DNA from: Litchfieldia salsa
GTDB lineage: Bacteria > Bacillota > Bacilli > Bacillales > Bacillaceae_L
NCBI RefSeq assembly: GCF_900104555.1
Contig: NZ_FNJU01000001.1
Coordinates: 1 to 64,000, forward strand
Direction of reading: 5' to 3'
DNA length: 64,000 nucleotides
Positions 34,969 to 45,516 of this stretch are shown in pieces (within the stretch, counting starts at the first letter, position 1; each line of letters opens with the position of its first letter). The translations under genes were made by a program, and so were the position numbers. The notes under the pieces were generated by a model, which was not told the DNA's origin, ran no database searches, and saw nothing but the letters and a program-made list of their open reading frames with translations.

Positions 34969-36258
34969 TTAAGCCCTTAGTTTCGAAAACGCCACTTCTG
35001 CAGCAGCAATTGTTTTTTCTATATCTTCATTTGTATGAGCAGTCGATAGGAATAGTCCCTCGAACTGTGATGGTGGAAGGAAGATACCTTGGTCAGCCAT
35101 TTCACGGTAGAAGGTTGCAAAGAACTCTAGATTCGATGTTTTTGCTCCTTCATAATTTATTACTTCTTCTGATGTAAAGAAGAATCCAACCATTGATCCT
35201 GCACGGTTAAGCTTATGAGGAATATCATATTTCGTTGCCGCTTGACCTAGCCCTTCTACTAAACGATCTGCTTTCTTACCAAACTCAACATAACTCTCAG
35301 GTGTTAACTGAATTAATGTTTCATATCCTGCTGTCATAGCAAGTGGATTTCCTGATAATGTACCAGCTTGATAAATTGGGCCACTTGGTGCGATTCTTTC
35401 CATGATTTCCGCTTTCCCACCATATGCTCCAACCGGAAGTCCACCACCAATTACTTTTCCTAAACAGGTTAAATCAGGTGTTACACCGTAAAAACCTTGA
35501 GCACAATTATAATCGACACGGAAACCTGTCATGACTTCATCAAAAATAAGTAATGCTCCATATTGTGACGTAATTTCACGTAAGCCTTCTAAGAAACCAG
35601 GTTGTGGTGGGACAACACCCATATTGCCTGCTACAGGCTCCACAATGATTGCTGCCAAATCATCACCGAATTGTTCAAATGCATATCTAACACTCTCTAA
35701 GTCATTGTAAGGTACTGTAATCGTGTTTTGAGCAACACTCTCAGGAACACCTGGGCTATCAGGTAAACCAAGCGTAGCAACCCCTGAGCCTGCTTTAATT
35801 AGCAATGAATCACCATGTCCATGATAACAGCCTTCAAACTTCATAATTTTGTTTCGTCCAGTATACCCTCGAGCAAGTCGTAACGCACTCATTGTTGCTT
35901 CTGTTCCTGAGCTAACCATTCGAACAACCTCAATAGACGGTACACGTTCTATCACTAACTGTGCTAGCTTTGTTTCAACAAGTGTAGGAGCTCCAAAGCT
36001 TGTCCCAGATTCTGTAACCTTCTTAATCGCTTCTACAACACGGTCATCTGCATGGCCGTGAATGAGTGGTCCCCATGATAACACATAATCGATATATTCG
36101 TTTCCGTCGATATCATAGATTTTAGACCCTTTTCCTCTTTCCATAAAAATCGGATCCATATTGACAGATTTAAAGGCACGAACTGGACTGTTCACTCCTC
36201 CAGGCATAATCTTCTTTGCTTCAACAAATGCTTCAGCTGACTTTTGATAACTTTTCAT
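34969..36258 (-). CDS. hemL: Glutamate-1-semialdehyde 2,1-aminomutase
   Basis: A PLP enzyme that converts glutamate-1-semialdehyde to 5-aminolevulinate in haem synthesis. The 429-residue protein has the PLP Lys268 in [17 protein letters not shown], the pyrimidine-ring-binding FDEVMTGFR, and [15 protein letters not shown]. The ATG follows GAAAGGATTG. In B. subtilis it ends the hemAXCDBL operon. Here a family B repeat and a likely terminator separate it from hemB, so it may be partly uncoupled. Confidence 0.97.
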   Translation of the reverse strand: MKSYQKSAEAFVEAKKIMPGGVNSPVRAFKSVNMDPIFMERGKGSKIYDIDGNEYIDYVLSWGPLIHGHADDRVVEAIKKVTESGTSFGAPTLVETKLAQLVIERVPSIEVVRMVSSGTEATMSALRLARGYTGRNKIMKFEGCYHGHGDSLLIKAGSGVATLGLPDSPGVPESVAQNTITVPYNDLESVRYAFEQFGDDLAAIIVEPVAGNMGVVPPQPGFLEGLREITSQYGALLIFDEVMTGFRVDYNCAQGFYGVTPDLTCLGKVIGGGLPVGAYGGKAEIMERIAPSGPIYQAGTLSGNPLAMTAGYETLIQLTPESYVEFGKKADRLVEGLGQAATKYDIPHKLNRAGSMVGFFFTSEEVINYEGAKTSNLEFFATFYREMADQGIFLPPSQFEGLFLSTAHTNEDIEKTIAAAEVAFSKLRA

Positions 36259-36325
36259 AAATGAACAATCCTTTCTTCATTTGAATTTTTAGTATGTATG
36301 TATTTACAGGATACTTTCGTAAACA

Positions 36326-36475
36326 ATGTTGCTAATTATACATAGTAATTGATTTCCACTCCAGATGCGATCTTTCCGCGGGGCAGGCGATGAGCCTCCT
36401 CACAGCACAGCTCCTGTGGGGTCTCATCTGTCCTGCACATCCCGCAGGAGTCTCGCATCTTCCGTTCCAATCAAG
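36326..36475 (+). repeat. Dispersed repeat family B, copy 2 (between hemB and hemL)
   Basis: About 75% or more identical to 8048-8200, including GTTGCTAATTA, CTTTCCGCGGGG and CTCCTGTGGGGTCTCATCTG. Outer arms AGATGCGA (36363-36370) and TCGCATCT (36453-36460) are fully complementary, though both differ from copy 1. It occupies much of the 369-base hemB-hemL gap. Confidence 0.8.
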
Positions 36476-36549
36476 GGATAGTATAAAGTATTTTTAAAAG
36501 AGCCACTCATAACGTTTTTTGCTAACTAAATAAACAGCCATGCACAAAA

Positions 36550-36618
36550 AGAAGTAATTGCATAGAAGAGTTGCTTACCACTTTAAGCTACCCAAAACCT
36601 ATCTGCAAATTACTCCTT
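36550..36618 (-). terminator. Possible terminator after hemB
   Basis: On the minus strand AGTAATTTGCAGATAG pairs imperfectly with CTATGCAATTACT about 30 bases later, followed by TTCTTTTTG. The long loop makes this a weaker call. Confidence 0.45.
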
Positions 36619-36627
36619 TCTACTGTA

Positions 36628-37611
36628 TTATTTATCTTCCAATAACCAACGAGCTATATCTTTTGAGAAATATGTAATGATTAAATCAACGCCTGCACGC
36701 TTCATGCTTGTTAACATTTCCATGACAATGTCTTTCTCATTGATCCAACCGTTAGCTGCAGCAGCTTTGACCATAGAATATTCTCCACTTACATTATAAG
36801 CAACTACTGGTACATTATAGTTATTTTTCACGTCACGGATAATGTCTAAATAAGAAAGTGCTGGTTTCACAATAATAAAATCCGCACCCTCTTGCAGATC
36901 ACTTTCTGCTTCTCTTAATGCTTCTAATCGATTGGCTGGATCCATTTGATATGTTTTACGATCACCAAATTGTGGTGTACTATGTGCTGCATCACGGAAC
37001 GGTCCGTAGAATGCTGATGAATACTTCACTCCATAAGACATAATTGGAACATGGCCAAAGCCAGCTTCATCTAAACCAAAACGAATGGCTGCCACAAACC
37101 CATCCATCATATTTGAAGGAGCAATAATATCGGCACCTGCCTGCGCTTGGCTAACAGCTGTTTTAGCAAGTAAATCAAGGGTAGGATCATTCAGAATCTG
37201 ACCTTCTTCAACGATTCCACAATGACCATGTGACGTATATTGGCAAAGACAAGTATCGGCAATAACAACAAGCTCAGGATAATGTTCTTTCACAAGGCGA
37301 GTTGCCTGTTGAACAATTCCATTATCATGATAGGCTTGAGTCCCAAGCTCATCCTTGTGATCTGGGACACCGAAGAGGATGACTGACTTGATACCAAGAC
37401 CTACCACTTCATCCATTTCTTTAATTAGCAAATCTAATGATAAATGGTAAACACCTGGCATTGATGCTACTTCATTACGTTTATTTTCACCTTCAACCAC
37501 AAAGATCGGATAAATAAGATCATTTACACTAAGATGTGTTTCACGGACTAAAGAACGTAAATTCGTGCTGTGACGAAGACGACGGTGACGATTAAATTGT
37601 AAATCTTGCAT
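36628..37611 (-). CDS. hemB: Delta-aminolevulinic acid dehydratase (porphobilinogen synthase)
   Basis: Condenses two 5-aminolevulinate molecules to porphobilinogen. The 327-residue protein has the zinc-type Cys cluster in [14 protein letters not shown] and the two active-site lysines in [15 protein letters not shown] and [11 protein letters not shown]. The ATG follows AAGGAGG. hemD lies 13 bases upstream, so the two are cotranscribed. Length is normal. Confidence 0.97.
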   Translation of the reverse strand: MQDLQFNRHRRLRHSTNLRSLVRETHLSVNDLIYPIFVVEGENKRNEVASMPGVYHLSLDLLIKEMDEVVGLGIKSVILFGVPDHKDELGTQAYHDNGIVQQATRLVKEHYPELVVIADTCLCQYTSHGHCGIVEEGQILNDPTLDLLAKTAVSQAQAGADIIAPSNMMDGFVAAIRFGLDEAGFGHVPIMSYGVKYSSAFYGPFRDAAHSTPQFGDRKTYQMDPANRLEALREAESDLQEGADFIIVKPALSYLDIIRDVKNNYNVPVVAYNVSGEYSMVKAAAANGWINEKDIVMEMLTSMKRAGVDLIITYFSKDIARWLLEDK

Positions 37612-37624
37612 AGACTGTTCCTCC

Positions 37625-38395
37625 TTATTTTTTATAGTAAGAAATAAGCTCTGTTAACATACTATCTGTCGTATATTCACTTGGACAAACATGAACATCT
37701 ATTTCAAACTGTTGTAATGCTTCTTTTGTAACTGGCCCAATACAAACAATATCAATCCTTCGCAACCATTCTCTCCATGGTAGTCCATCAACTAGCTTAA
37801 CGAAATTTCTTACTGTTGAAGGGCTTGTGAAGGTGATTACATCAATTTGTTGTTGGCTTAAAAATTCCTGCAATCTATCTTTTTCACTTACATTTTCATC
37901 ATTATCATAAATGACCAAATCATCGACAATTCCACCGAACTTTCTTAGCTCATTTGGTATATGTGATCGGGATAGATTTCCTCTTGCTAGTAGAAAACGA
38001 TCACCATTCCTCATTAGAGGCTTCAGTGTTTCTGTTAATCCCTCTCCGATAAAGTCAGAAGGAAGTAGATCTGCCTGATAACCCTTTTGGATTAAAGCAT
38101 CATTTGTTTTCGTTCCCACCACAGCAATTTTTGGTAATTTGCTAGGATGATTAGTTAAAGCATGAAAAAAGAAATCTACCCCGTTTTTACTAGTAAAAAT
38201 AAGCCAATCATATGTATCTAGCTTTGAGATCTTTTCTTTAATTTCATCCTGATTTGATGAAAGTTTAAAAGAAATGAGAGGAACCTCAAGTGGTGTTCCT
38301 CCATACTGTTTTATTTTATCTGAAAAATCCTTAGCTTGCTCTTTAGCTCTAGTCACTAAAATTCGTTTTCCTAGAAGAGGAAGACGTTCTCCCAT
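37625..38395 (-). CDS. hemD: Uroporphyrinogen-III synthase
   Basis: Closes and inverts ring D of hydroxymethylbilane to give uroporphyrinogen III. The 256-residue product has the two-domain layout with [12 protein letters not shown] at the start, [14 protein letters not shown], and [12 protein letters not shown] and [10 protein letters not shown] in the second half. The family is poorly conserved, but the operon position between hemC and hemB is diagnostic. Its ATG overlaps the hemC stop by one base (TAATG). Confidence 0.93.
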   Translation of the reverse strand: MGERLPLLGKRILVTRAKEQAKDFSDKIKQYGGTPLEVPLISFKLSSNQDEIKEKISKLDTYDWLIFTSKNGVDFFFHALTNHPSKLPKIAVVGTKTNDALIQKGYQADLLPSDFIGEGLTETLKPLMRNGDRFLLARGNLSRSHIPNELRKFGGIVDDLVIYDNDENVSEKDRLQEFLSQQQIDVITFTSPSTVRNFVKLVDGLPWREWLRRIDIVCIGPVTKEALQQFEIDVHVCPSEYTTDSMLTELISYYKK

Positions 38396-39324
38396 TACTG
38401 ATCAAGCTCCTGTTTAACACGATCGATTAAATCCTTCGCACCTTGTGCTGAGAGCTTCCTAGCAGCCTCGTGACCAACTTCTAATGGGTCATTTCCGCGA
38501 ACGACCTCTTTGTAGATTGTCTTCCCATCAGGCGACCCAACTAGAACAGTTAGAGCTATTTCATCTTGATCAAGCACTGCAAATCCTGCAATCGGCACTT
38601 GGCATCCACCTTCCATTTTGTGAAGGAAAGCACGTTCTGCTGTTACTGTTTTATTTGTAGTCAGATCATTGAATTTTGCTAACAAATCTAAAAGCTCTTT
38701 GTCGTCCTCACGACACTCAATAGATAATGCCCCTTGACCAACCGCTGGTAAACAAACCTCAGGCTCTAGGTAATCTGTCACAACGTCCTTAGACCAGCCC
38801 ATACGAGCCAAACCAGCTGCAGCTAGGACGATTGCATCATATTCCTCATTTTGAAGCTTAGCAAGCCTTGTATCGATATTCCCACGTATCCATTTAATTT
38901 CTAAATCAGGCCTTTGTGCTAAAATTTGTGCACTTCTTCTTAAACTACTGGTTCCGACCACTGAACCACTTGGTAAATCACTGAAAGGGACATGGTCCTT
39001 AGAAATAATAACGTCTCGATGATCTTCACGATGTGGAATACAGCCAATCGTCAACCCTTTTGGAAGAACTGCTGGCATATCCTTCATACTATGAACAGCG
39101 ATATCGATTTCTTTGTTAAGCATCGCTTGCTCAATTTCTTTCACAAACAATCCTTTTCCACCAACCTTTGATAAGGTTACATCAAGAATTTGATCTCCTT
39201 TTGTTACAATCTCTTTTACTTCAAACTCAAATGGTGCGCCTAAGCTTTTTAACTGATCGATTACCCAATTGGTTTGTGTAAGAGCAAGTTTACTTCTTCT
39301 TGAACCAACAATAATTTTTCGCAT
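38395..39324 (-). CDS. hemC: Porphobilinogen deaminase (hydroxymethylbilane synthase)
   Basis: Polymerises four porphobilinogens into hydroxymethylbilane. The 309-residue protein has the cofactor-attachment Cys241 in [12 protein letters not shown], the substrate-binding Arg residues in [10 protein letters not shown] and IRGNIDTRL, and HSMKDMP with the catalytic Asp. The ATG follows AGGAGG. It lies between hemX and hemD. Length and motifs are normal. Confidence 0.97.
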   Translation of the reverse strand: MRKIIVGSRRSKLALTQTNWVIDQLKSLGAPFEFEVKEIVTKGDQILDVTLSKVGGKGLFVKEIEQAMLNKEIDIAVHSMKDMPAVLPKGLTIGCIPHREDHRDVIISKDHVPFSDLPSGSVVGTSSLRRSAQILAQRPDLEIKWIRGNIDTRLAKLQNEEYDAIVLAAAGLARMGWSKDVVTDYLEPEVCLPAVGQGALSIECREDDKELLDLLAKFNDLTTNKTVTAERAFLHKMEGGCQVPIAGFAVLDQDEIALTVLVGSPDGKTIYKEVVRGNDPLEVGHEAARKLSAQGAKDLIDRVKQELDQ

Positions 39325-39336
39325 AGTAGCCTCCTG

Positions 39337-40170
39337 CTATAAATTCCAAAAATGAAAACGTGATAAGCTTCCAAATAGAAAGAAATTAATTAGTAAAATT
39401 AAAAATGAGCCTATATTCCATAATGCAATGGATTTCCCGTGAAGTCCAATGACAACTTTTTTATAAATATAATAACTATAAACAATAAGAACCATAAATG
39501 ATCCTAATACTTTCGCATCAAACCAATGAAAAGTACCAAGTGAGATATATGCCCAAAGTATTCCTAAAAGCAAGGATAATAAAAGCATCGGTACTCCGAT
39601 GATATTTAATACATATGACATATGATCTAATTTCGACAAATCATCCAACCTTAGTAAACGTTTACCCCACTTTTTCTTTTTCAATAGATTATGTTGAATC
39701 AAATATAACAAAGAAAAGACAAATGAAAGCGAGAAGGCACCATATGATAATATGGCCATCGTTACATGAATCATTAAAAGTTCTGATACAAGCTGACCAG
39801 CTTCAACAGACGACCCTCCATGTTGATCTGGTGCAAATGTATGGATTGACATGATTGAAAAACCAATTACATTCGTGAAAAAGATTGTGAAATCTACACG
39901 CAATACCCGATTTATAAACAAAGAGAGCGAAATTAATACCCAAGCAAAAAAGTATAGTCCCTCAATTAAATTAAGGACAGGGAAACGACCTGTATCGATA
40001 ATTCTGAAGACTAAGAAACTTGTTTGTAAAACCCATACAAATGCAAGTAACCAGAAGGCAGCAGTGTTTGCCTTCCGGTTATTATGAAGAAAATCTATGA
40101 AATATAAAAGTACACTGAGTGCATATAAAATAACCGTTAATTCATGCAGCCTTGTAAGATTCATCTCCAT
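39337..40170 (-). CDS. hemX: HemX membrane protein (cytochrome c assembly-like)
   Basis: A polytopic membrane protein; in B. subtilis HemX lowers the amount of HemA. The 277-residue sequence has about eight hydrophobic segments and the CcsA/CcmC-like layout, but the strict WWD heme-handling motif of CcsA is not seen. It lies between hemA and hemC, 12 bases before hemC, in the standard order. The start is the ATG at 40170. Confidence 0.93.
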   Translation of the reverse strand: MEMNLTRLHELTVILYALSVLLYFIDFLHNNRKANTAAFWLLAFVWVLQTSFLVFRIIDTGRFPVLNLIEGLYFFAWVLISLSLFINRVLRVDFTIFFTNVIGFSIMSIHTFAPDQHGGSSVEAGQLVSELLMIHVTMAILSYGAFSLSFVFSLLYLIQHNLLKKKKWGKRLLRLDDLSKLDHMSYVLNIIGVPMLLLSLLLGILWAYISLGTFHWFDAKVLGSFMVLIVYSYYIYKKVVIGLHGKSIALWNIGSFLILLINFFLFGSLSRFHFWNL

Positions 40171-40186
40171 CTTAGAATATCCTCTC

Positions 40187-41545
40187 CTATGACTGTAGAG
40201 AAGGCTCTTTGAATGGACCTAGCACAGATTGTTCAACAATGTCCTTACGTTGAGCTTGCGCCTCTCGTTCAGCTTCTACTGCATCTTCAATATCAAAAAT
40301 CTTCATAAATAGCTCTAACGTTTCATCTGCATTTGTGTCTGCTGCAAGTTCTTTAACCTTTAGAATAGGATCACGTAATAATTGATTAATAATACTCTTT
40401 GTATGCTTGTTTAGAAGTTTTTTCTCGCGGTCAGTAAGGTTTGGCATTTTACGTTCAATGCTTTCCATCGTCTCCGCTTGGACACTTAAAGCCTTTTTAC
40501 GTAGTGCGGAAATAACAGGAACAACACCTAGAGTTCCTAACCATTGCTTGAATTCAACAATTTCTGCTTCAATCATGATTTCGATCGTTTCAGCAGCTTT
40601 GCGTCGTTCTTGCATATTCGCTTCGACAATTCCCTCTAAATCGTCAATGTCATATAAGAAAACACTATCTAAATCAGTAAGTGCAGGATCTAAATCACGT
40701 GGTACCGCTATGTCTACCATAAACAACGGTCGACCCTTTCTCATACGTTCAATACCTGACATCATGTTTTTAGTGATTACATACCCTTGGGCACCTGTAG
40801 AACTAATCATAATATCTGCTTCGATTAATGCACATTGAAGCTCTTCTAATGGTTTAGCCGCTCCATCAAATTTCTTCGCTAGTTCTTGAGCCTTCTCAAA
40901 CGTACGATTCATCACTGTTACTTTCTTCACACCACTACCGTGAAGATTTTGTGCAGCCAGTTCGCCCATCTTCCCTGCTCCAAGAATGAGAACATGTTTA
41001 TTTTCAAGGTTACCAAATATCTTCTTAGCCAGTTCAACAGCCGCATAGCTTACTGATACTGCATTTGCACCAATATCGGTTTCAGCATGTGCACGCTTTG
41101 CTAATGTAATAGCTTGTTTGAATAGCTGGTTGAAGACAGTTCCAATTGTTTGTTCATCTTGTGCTAATAAGAAGCTAGAGCGAACCTGTCCGAGAATTTG
41201 CGTTTCTCCTACAACCATTGAGTTTAGTCCACATGTAACATTAAACAAGTGCTGGATCGCACCATCATTTTCATAAATGTTTAAGTAGGGAGTAAACTCT
41301 TCTTTGTTAATACCGAACCAATTAGATAAAAATGTTTTAATAAAATGACGTCCTGTATGCAACTGATCCACCACCGCATAAATCTCTGTGCGGTTACAAG
41401 TTGATATGATGATATTCTCTAATACGCTTTTTTGGGATTTGAGCTGTTTCATCGCATCTGCTAGATCAGTCGTATTAAAAGATAATCTTTCACGTATCTC
41501 TACAGGGGCAGTTTTATAATTTAATCCGACAACTATGACATGCAT
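40187..41545 (-). CDS. hemA: Glutamyl-tRNA reductase
   Basis: First enzyme of the C5 haem pathway: reduces glutamyl-tRNA to glutamate-1-semialdehyde. The 452-residue protein begins [21 protein letters not shown], has the nucleophile Cys50 in [11 protein letters not shown], an NADPH-binding [17 protein letters not shown], and a C-terminal dimerisation helix. The frame continues to 41584, but the ATG at 41545 follows a GGGGGTG site and gives the family start. It heads hemAXCDB behind the promoter at 41643-41672. Haem regulates HemA in B. subtilis; no direct site for that is visible. Confidence 0.97.
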   Translation of the reverse strand: MHVIVVGLNYKTAPVEIRERLSFNTTDLADAMKQLKSQKSVLENIIISTCNRTEIYAVVDQLHTGRHFIKTFLSNWFGINKEEFTPYLNIYENDGAIQHLFNVTCGLNSMVVGETQILGQVRSSFLLAQDEQTIGTVFNQLFKQAITLAKRAHAETDIGANAVSVSYAAVELAKKIFGNLENKHVLILGAGKMGELAAQNLHGSGVKKVTVMNRTFEKAQELAKKFDGAAKPLEELQCALIEADIMISSTGAQGYVITKNMMSGIERMRKGRPLFMVDIAVPRDLDPALTDLDSVFLYDIDDLEGIVEANMQERRKAAETIEIMIEAEIVEFKQWLGTLGVVPVISALRKKALSVQAETMESIERKMPNLTDREKKLLNKHTKSIINQLLRDPILKVKELAADTNADETLELFMKIFDIEDAVEAEREAQAQRKDIVEQSVLGPFKEPSLQS

Positions 41546-41598
41546 TCGATGACACCCCCAAATATTTATTAATAAGTTAACCAATGGCTATATAGTAT

Positions 41599-41614
41599 AA
41601 AACCCTTATAGGGT
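41599..41614 (-). other. Short hairpin in the hemA leader
   Basis: On the minus strand ACCCTATAAGGGT forms a small stem followed by TTTTAT, between promoter and hemA start. It resembles a weak intrinsic terminator or attenuator. Confidence 0.35.
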
Positions 41615-41642
41615 CATTCTTTTCTCTTAAAAACCTACTGGT

Positions 41643-41672
41643 ATTATAACATGTATACAATTTATCTTTCAA
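41643..41672 (-). promoter_or_regulatory. Sigma-A promoter of the hem operon
   Basis: On the minus strand -35 TTGAAA (41667-41672) and -10 TATAAT (41643-41648), with an 18-base spacer, about 100 bases upstream of hemA. Confidence 0.7.
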
Positions 41673-41838
41673 AAAAAATGTGAACAAGATGTGAATCTCT
41701 TATGGTAATATTTAAATAAAGTTCATTTAAAAAAGATAAATTAAAGCCCGTCTCCTGTTAAACTTACAATGAGTACAATACCAAAAAAAAGAATGATAAT
41801 CAAGTATTCTTTACTACCTGTAATGGAGGTACACGTTT

Positions 41839-42324
41839 TTGAAAAAACATAGCATCTTTCCTGGTATCATCCTTATTGGAGTCGGTACCTACTTATTATT
41901 ACAACAATTAAATATTTCTCTTTTTTCTGGGTTCTTTTCATGGACCACATTGATCATTATTATTGGGATAGCATTGCTTGTCCAAGCATACAGTGCTAAT
42001 GATCATAGTCAAATATTGCCAGGCGTTATTCTCACTGGATTCGGGTTCCACTTCCATCCAATTAATACCTTTTCCTTCTGGCCTGATCATTTTGGAATGC
42101 TTGTCTTTATTGTTGCATTGGGGCTCATTCTTAAATCCTTAAAAACAAAATCAGATCATTCACAAGGCTTTTTGTTACTCGCATTTGCACTTTTACTATT
42201 AAACTATGATGCTTTTTTAAATAAGTTAGGTGCACTAGGTTCAGGGTTATCCTTCATCATTCGCTATTGGCCAGTAATTATTATTGCGGTTGGAATTTAT
42301 TTATTGTTTATTAAGAAAAAATAA
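41839..42324 (+). CDS. Hypothetical membrane protein (LiaF-like TM region)
   Basis: A 161-residue plus-strand gene between hemA and ysxC. It has five or six hydrophobic segments with the repeated GxxLIGxGxYLLLQQ and WPVIIIAVGIYLL patterns typical of the LiaI/LiaF-type membrane region (DUF5668). Start is TTG at 41839, 8 bases after GGAGGT. By position it may correspond to B. subtilis ysxD, but I cannot confirm homology. Function is unknown. A bidirectional terminator separates it from the convergent ysxC. Confidence 0.8.
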   Translation: MKKHSIFPGIILIGVGTYLLLQQLNISLFSGFFSWTTLIIIIGIALLVQAYSANDHSQILPGVILTGFGFHFHPINTFSFWPDHFGMLVFIVALGLILKSLKTKSDHSQGFLLLAFALLLLNYDAFLNKLGALGSGLSFIIRYWPVIIIAVGIYLLFIKKK

Positions 42325-42337
42325 GACCGGGCACCAC

Positions 42338-42367
42338 AAAAAAAAGAGACATAACGTCTCTTTTTTT
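42338..42367. terminator. Bidirectional terminator between ysxC and the membrane protein gene
   Basis: AAAAAAAAGAGAC and GTCTCTTTTTTT flank a 5-base loop, with T-runs on both strands between convergent genes. Confidence 0.9.
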
Positions 42368-42401
42368 GTTGCAAAACTACCTATTTAGTAAAATGGAATG
42401 A

Positions 42402-42983
42402 TTACATAAAACTTTTTAATGCTGCCCAGGCTTTGTCTTTTCCTAATCCTGTTTCTGAAGAAAAAACAACAATTTGATCTGTTGGATCAAAGTTGAGTGT
42501 TTCTTTTACGACCTTTAGATGTTTTTCCCATTTCCCCTTAGGGATTTTATCAGCCTTTGTCGCAATAATAATTACAGGAATGTTGTGATGTTTGACAAAC
42601 TCATACATCATCACATCATCGTTTGATGGTGCATGGCGTAAATCAACAATTTGAACAACCGCTCTTAGCTGATCTCTTCTTGTTAAATACGTTTCAATCA
42701 TCTTTCCCCATGCAGCACGTTCTGTTTTCGATACTTTTGCGTATCCATAACCAGGTACATCTACAAAATGGAGTATTTCATTAATTAAATAGAAATTCAA
42801 CGTTTGTGTCTTACCTGGTTTTGAAGACGTTCTTGCTAAAGCTTTTCGCGCAATCATTTTATTAATAAAGGAAGACTTCCCAACATTAGAGCGACCAGCT
42901 AAAGCGAATTCTGGTAGCTCTGTATCAGGATATTGTTCTGGTTTGACCGCACTGATTACAATTTCTGCTGTTGTTACTTTCAT
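42402..42983 (-). CDS. ysxC: Ribosome biogenesis GTPase YsxC (EngB/YihA)
   Basis: An essential GTPase for 50S subunit assembly. The 193-residue protein has G1 GRSNVGKSS (residues 30-38), G3 [11 protein letters not shown]4 TKADKIPK, and SSETGLG near the C-terminus. It begins one base after the lonA stop with a shared AGGTG site, so the two are translationally linked as in B. subtilis. Length is normal. Confidence 0.97.
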   Translation of the reverse strand: MKVTTAEIVISAVKPEQYPDTELPEFALAGRSNVGKSSFINKMIARKALARTSSKPGKTQTLNFYLINEILHFVDVPGYGYAKVSKTERAAWGKMIETYLTRRDQLRAVVQIVDLRHAPSNDDVMMYEFVKHHNIPVIIIATKADKIPKGKWEKHLKVVKETLNFDPTDQIVVFSSETGLGKDKAWAALKSFM

Positions 42984-45299
42984 TTACTTTACACCTACTA
43001 ATGCATGTACTAATACTTCATCTAAATGCGAAACTAGAACAAACTCTAAATCGTTTCGAACACTTTCAGGAATATCGTCTAAGTCTTTTTCATTATCTTT
43101 TGGAACAATCACTTTTGTTAAGCCTGCTCGATGAGCACTCAGTGATTTTTCTTTTAATCCACCAATCGGTAGCACGCGACCTCTTAACGTAATTTCTCCA
43201 GTCATTCCTACTTCTTTGCGTACCGGGCGACCTGTTAAGGCCGAAATTAAAGCAGTAGCAATCGTAATTCCTGCAGACGGACCGTCCTTAGGCACTGCAC
43301 CTTCTGGAACGTGAATGTGGATATCGTTTTTCTCATGAAAATCAGGATCAATCTTCAGCTCATCCGCTTTTGAACGTATATAGCTAAATGCAGCCTGTGC
43401 AGATTCCTTCATCACGTCACCTAATTTCCCAGTCAGGACAAGTTTCCCTTTACCCGGCGCTAGAGCCACTTCAATTGATAAGGTATCTCCACCAAATGCT
43501 GTATAAGCTAAGCCTGTTGAAACTCCAATTTGATCTTCAACCTCTGCTTGACCATAACGAAACTTTCGTTTACCTAAGAATTCTTCAAGGTTTTTATCGG
43601 TTATTACAATGCTCTTTCTATCCTCTGACACGATGATTTTAGCAGCTTTTCTACAGATTGTTGCAAGCTGACGTTCCAGCCCACGAACTCCTGCTTCACG
43701 TGTATAGTAGCGAATAAGTGCCTGAATGGCATCGTCTTGCATCTGTAATTTACCTTCTTCTAAACCATGCTCACCAATTTGCTTCTGAAGAAGATGGTCC
43801 TTGGCAATATGAATTTTCTCAAGCTCAGTATAACCCGCGATCGTAATAATTTCCATTCGATCTAACAACGGTCCAGGAATCGTTCCAAGATTATTCGCAG
43901 TTGCAATAAACATAACCTTTGAAAGATCATAAGGCTCTTCAATGAAATGATCACTGAACGAATTGTTTTGTTCAGGATCTAAAACCTCCAGTAAGGCAGC
44001 TGATGGATCACCACGGAAATCATTTGACATTTTATCGATCTCATCTAAAAGAAACACTGGGTTAATTGTGTTTGCCTTTTTCATGCCTTGGATGATTCGA
44101 CCTGGCATCGCTCCGACATAAGTTCGGCGGTGTCCTCTTATTTCGGATTCATCCCTAACCCCACCTAAGGAAATTCGGACAAAGTTACGGCCTAACGATT
44201 TAGCAATTGATTTTGCTAATGACGTTTTACCAACTCCAGGAGGTCCTGCTAGACAAAGTATCGGTCCTTTTAACGATTGGGTTAGTTGTTGAACCGCTAA
44301 GTATTCAAGAACACGTTCTTTTACTTTTTCTAAACCATAGTGATCTTTCTCTAATACTTCTTCAGCATGACCAATATCTAATTGATCTTCGGTCATATTA
44401 CTCCATGGAAGCACTAATAACCATTCAATATAATTGCGAATTACTGCACTCTCAGCTGACGTCTGTGGAATTTTCTCATATCGATCTAATTCCTTTAAAG
44501 CAATCTTCTCCACATTTTCAGGCATTCCAGCGGCTTCAATCTTTTCTTTAAGAGTTGTGACTTCACCTGTTTTACCTTCTTTATCACCAAGCTCTTTTTG
44601 AATCGCCTTCATTTGCTCACGGAGATAATATTCCTTTTGTGTTCTTTCCATGGACCGCTTTACACGTTGACCAATCTTTTTCTCTAATGTTAGGACTTCT
44701 TTTTCATTATTAATAATCGAGATAATCTTATTAACACGTTCTTTAACATCCAGTGTTTCTAAGATCTCCTGCTTTTCTTTTAACTTGAGCGGTAGGTGTG
44801 AGGCGATAATGTCCGCCATTCTGCCAGGCTCTTCAATATCTGTAACACTTGAATATGTTTCAGTAGAAACTTTTTTCGAAATTTTTATGTACTGTTCAAA
44901 ATACTCAAGCATCGTTCTCATTAATGCTTCACTTTCAACATCTTTAGATGGATCATCTTCAAATGTTTTCACTTTAACAGACACATATTTTTCTTGCTCC
45001 TGAAATTCAGTGATTTCAGCTCTTGATAGACCCTCTACTAATACTCGAATCGTTCCGTTTGGAAGCTTGAGCATTTGCTTCACCTTTGTTAATGTACCTA
45101 TTGGATAAATATCATCTTCACCAGGGTCATCCACTGATAAATCAGTTTGCGTGGTCAAAAAGATGATATGGTCTTCAATCATCGCTTTTTCTAATGCTTG
45201 TACAGACTTGTCACGTCCCACATCCAAGTGCAAAACCATTGTTGGGTATACCAGTAAGCCTCTAAGCGGTAAGAGAGGAACAATGATTTCATTTTCCAT
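42984..45299 (-). CDS. lonA: ATP-dependent protease LonA
   Basis: A cytoplasmic AAA+ serine protease for damaged and regulatory proteins. The 771-residue protein has the LON substrate-binding N-domain ([19 protein letters not shown] start), Walker [12 protein letters not shown], Walker [12 protein letters not shown], and the Ser-Lys catalytic domain with [10 protein letters not shown]. The ATG at 45299 is chosen because the GTG at 45308 lies inside the GAGGTG ribosome site. It is upstream of ysxC. A short family A-like hairpin lies in its leader. Confidence 0.97.
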   Translation of the reverse strand: MENEIIVPLLPLRGLLVYPTMVLHLDVGRDKSVQALEKAMIEDHIIFLTTQTDLSVDDPGEDDIYPIGTLTKVKQMLKLPNGTIRVLVEGLSRAEITEFQEQEKYVSVKVKTFEDDPSKDVESEALMRTMLEYFEQYIKISKKVSTETYSSVTDIEEPGRMADIIASHLPLKLKEKQEILETLDVKERVNKIISIINNEKEVLTLEKKIGQRVKRSMERTQKEYYLREQMKAIQKELGDKEGKTGEVTTLKEKIEAAGMPENVEKIALKELDRYEKIPQTSAESAVIRNYIEWLLVLPWSNMTEDQLDIGHAEEVLEKDHYGLEKVKERVLEYLAVQQLTQSLKGPILCLAGPPGVGKTSLAKSIAKSLGRNFVRISLGGVRDESEIRGHRRTYVGAMPGRIIQGMKKANTINPVFLLDEIDKMSNDFRGDPSAALLEVLDPEQNNSFSDHFIEEPYDLSKVMFIATANNLGTIPGPLLDRMEIITIAGYTELEKIHIAKDHLLQKQIGEHGLEEGKLQMQDDAIQALIRYYTREAGVRGLERQLATICRKAAKIIVSEDRKSIVITDKNLEEFLGKRKFRYGQAEVEDQIGVSTGLAYTAFGGDTLSIEVALAPGKGKLVLTGKLGDVMKESAQAAFSYIRSKADELKIDPDFHEKNDIHIHVPEGAVPKDGPSAGITIATALISALTGRPVRKEVGMTGEITLRGRVLPIGGLKEKSLSAHRAGLTKVIVPKDNEKDLDDIPESVRNDLEFVLVSHLDEVLVHALVGVK

Positions 45300-45337
45300 T
45301 GCAAACACCTCAAAAATTATATTTTATGTAATAACGA

Positions 45338-45385
45338 AAAGCGCAAGCGCCCCGTTGTAATGGGGCGCTACAGCTAGACTCCAAC
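45338..45385 (+). repeat. Short family A-like palindrome upstream of lonA
   Basis: GAAAAGCGCAAGCGCCCC at the left matches the start of family A, and CTACAGCTAGACTCC resembles its end. The middle is reduced to a GCGCCCC/GGGGCGC hairpin (45346-45369). It looks like a truncated copy about 40 bases ahead of the lonA start. Confidence 0.6.
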
Positions 45386-45516
45386 GCTAAGTAAACAATT
45401 GTTCATACACTCTTATTTTTGATAGAATGTCTAAATTTATTCGCCTTTGTATCATTCTATCTTATTTGACTATACGTGTCTATTAGCGTGCATGTTTCGA
45501 AAAGACCAATAGAAGA

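Noticed and set aside
43388-44551. Long plus-strand frames inside lonA
   Set aside because: They are antisense shadows of a fully conserved gene, with no ribosome sites or recognisable products.
45440-45480. CtsR operator upstream of lonA
   Set aside because: GTCAAATAAGATAGAA matches only the first half of the GGTCAAANANNGTCAAA pattern.
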